Source: Ochromonas danica (taxonomy: Eukaryota; Sar; Chrysophyceae; Chromulinales; Chromulinaceae). Taken from it: DNA of 64,000 nt. The notes beneath the pieces are model-generated. The model searched no databases and was not told the origin of the DNA. It worked only from the letters and a program-made list of their open reading frames with translations. Positions 63,349-64,000 of this stretch are shown piece after piece. Made by a program: the position numbers and the translations under genes. Each line of letters starts with the position of its first letter. Position 1 is the first letter of the stretch. Where the stretch lies: assembly GCA_015146655.1 (NCBI GenBank), contig VKHL01000131.1, forward strand, positions 1 through 64,000, read 5' to 3'.

Positions 63349-64000
63349 TCACAGTGTGTATAGAGGGGACTGGTTCATCTCCCTCTCTTGTTCCTCCTCG
63401 CCATGGTCGTCATCCTCTCTACATGTGTTTGAAGTGAGGAAGACTGCATAATTTCCATTACAGCCTGTCGCATCTGTTCAATACAAGATCCTGTACTAAC
63501 AGAAGACAAAGCTTCTACTGTCAATCCCCTCCCCACCCCCTTTGCAACTAATCCAAGAGATAAGGATAAGGTGATGATCTCTCAAGCACTCCTCCTCTTC
63601 CACTACTGACTGACCACAGCGATCACTCTGTCAGCCAGCCAATCGAATAGTGATTCCCACAATATGACCCATATACTAGTATGTACTAGACTACAGGCAT
63701 TAGTCGAGATGACATATTGTTGGTACTATGATTGACCCCTTAGAATAATACGATTGATCTCTTTGACTACCGGTACTTGCTCGTTGTCATCATCATAGGA
63801 TTGGGAACGTTCTGATTTCAGCTGTATTTGGTGGTGATTATAATGCCTTCAACTGCATTATTAACTAACATAGATAGACACAGTGTCACCCAGCTGGTCT
63901 CTGTCAACACTACTATTAGAGCTTGCAGTGTAGAGAAGGTACTGCTTCTTCACAAGGTACAGTACTTTCTAGACCAATCTTGAAGTGTCACTTCCAAGAC
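63349..64000 (-). CDS. Possible multi-exon gene running in from the right edge (unresolved)
   Basis: Several coding-like minus-strand segments can be chained through GT-AG sites with consistent phase: VLEVTLQDWSRKYCTL, DQLGDTVSIY, LKSERSQSYDDDNEQVP, SDRCGQSVVEEEECLRDHHL, and finally REDDDHGEEEQEREMNQSPL ending LYTL. The implied introns are about 53, 48, 145 and 63 nt, shorter or more variable than the 68-110 nt norm here, so the model is weak. An adjacent frame reads EDECLVCFDD, a possible RING-like Cys pair, which conflicts with this model. The family is not recognised. It may instead be a decaying gene. Confidence 0.25.

Overview
The window looks like nuclear DNA of a photosynthetic, flagellated eukaryote with a secondary red-type plastid, most probably an ochrophyte stramenopile. 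Three things point there. (1) Three proteins carry an N-terminal hydrophobic signal followed by an A/S-F plastid-import motif: a triose-phosphate translocator (ANAF), an RRM protein (SAFC) and a CYP97 P450 (KAF). (2) A bZIP-PAS transcription factor, a type known from diatoms, is present. (3) Flagellar genes (DRC8/EFCAB2, an outer-arm docking-complex coiled coil, an IQCC-like protein) occur beside plastid genes. Genes are dense, on both strands, with short GT-AG introns (mostly about 70-110 nt). No tRNA, rRNA or CRISPR was seen. The species cannot be named from sequence alone.

Layout. 0-10 kb: the 3' end of a coiled-coil gene, a secreted SGNH/PC-esterase-like protein, RPL5, an IQ-motif protein, a Kelch/EGF membrane protein and a plastid-type zinc-ribbon/RRM protein. 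10-13 kb: gene-poor, with a MITE-like element and a transposase relic holding a 235-bp tandem duplication. 13-29 kb: a docking-complex gene, an interstitial telomere tract, an orphan membrane protein, HspBP1/Fes1, Nop53, DRC8, an orphan Ser-rich gene, Hgh1 and an orphan membrane-anchored gene ending in a long hairpin. 29.4-31.9 kb: gene relics (ankyrin, fucosyltransferase-like). 32-36 kb: a secreted GH172 (DUF2961) protein and an FkbM methyltransferase. 36.7-43 kb: a giant formin. 44.5-53 kb: the plastid triose-phosphate translocator and a divergent pair of CYP97 P450s. 54-61 kb: an EF-hand protein, an F-box/LRR-like protein and the bZIP-PAS factor. 61-64 kb: repeats and an unresolved minus-strand gene running off the right edge.

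Functional themes: ribosome and protein quality control (RPL5, Nop53, HspBP1, Hgh1), flagellum (docking complex, DRC8, IQCC-like), cell-surface glycans (esterase-like, GH172, FkbM, FUT relic), actin (formin), and plastid carbon export and carotenoid metabolism (TPT, CYP97). The left half looks GC-richer. From about 29-35 kb rightward the coding sequence is AT-rich, with Gly/Thr/Asn/Ser homopolymers and TG-rich introns. All exon models were read by eye from splice consensus and frame continuity and have no transcript support. No single undescribed multi-gene system stands out. The most unusual items are the formin architecture, the twin Cys-Pro-X-His insert in one CYP97, the two long hairpins and the interstitial telomere tract.
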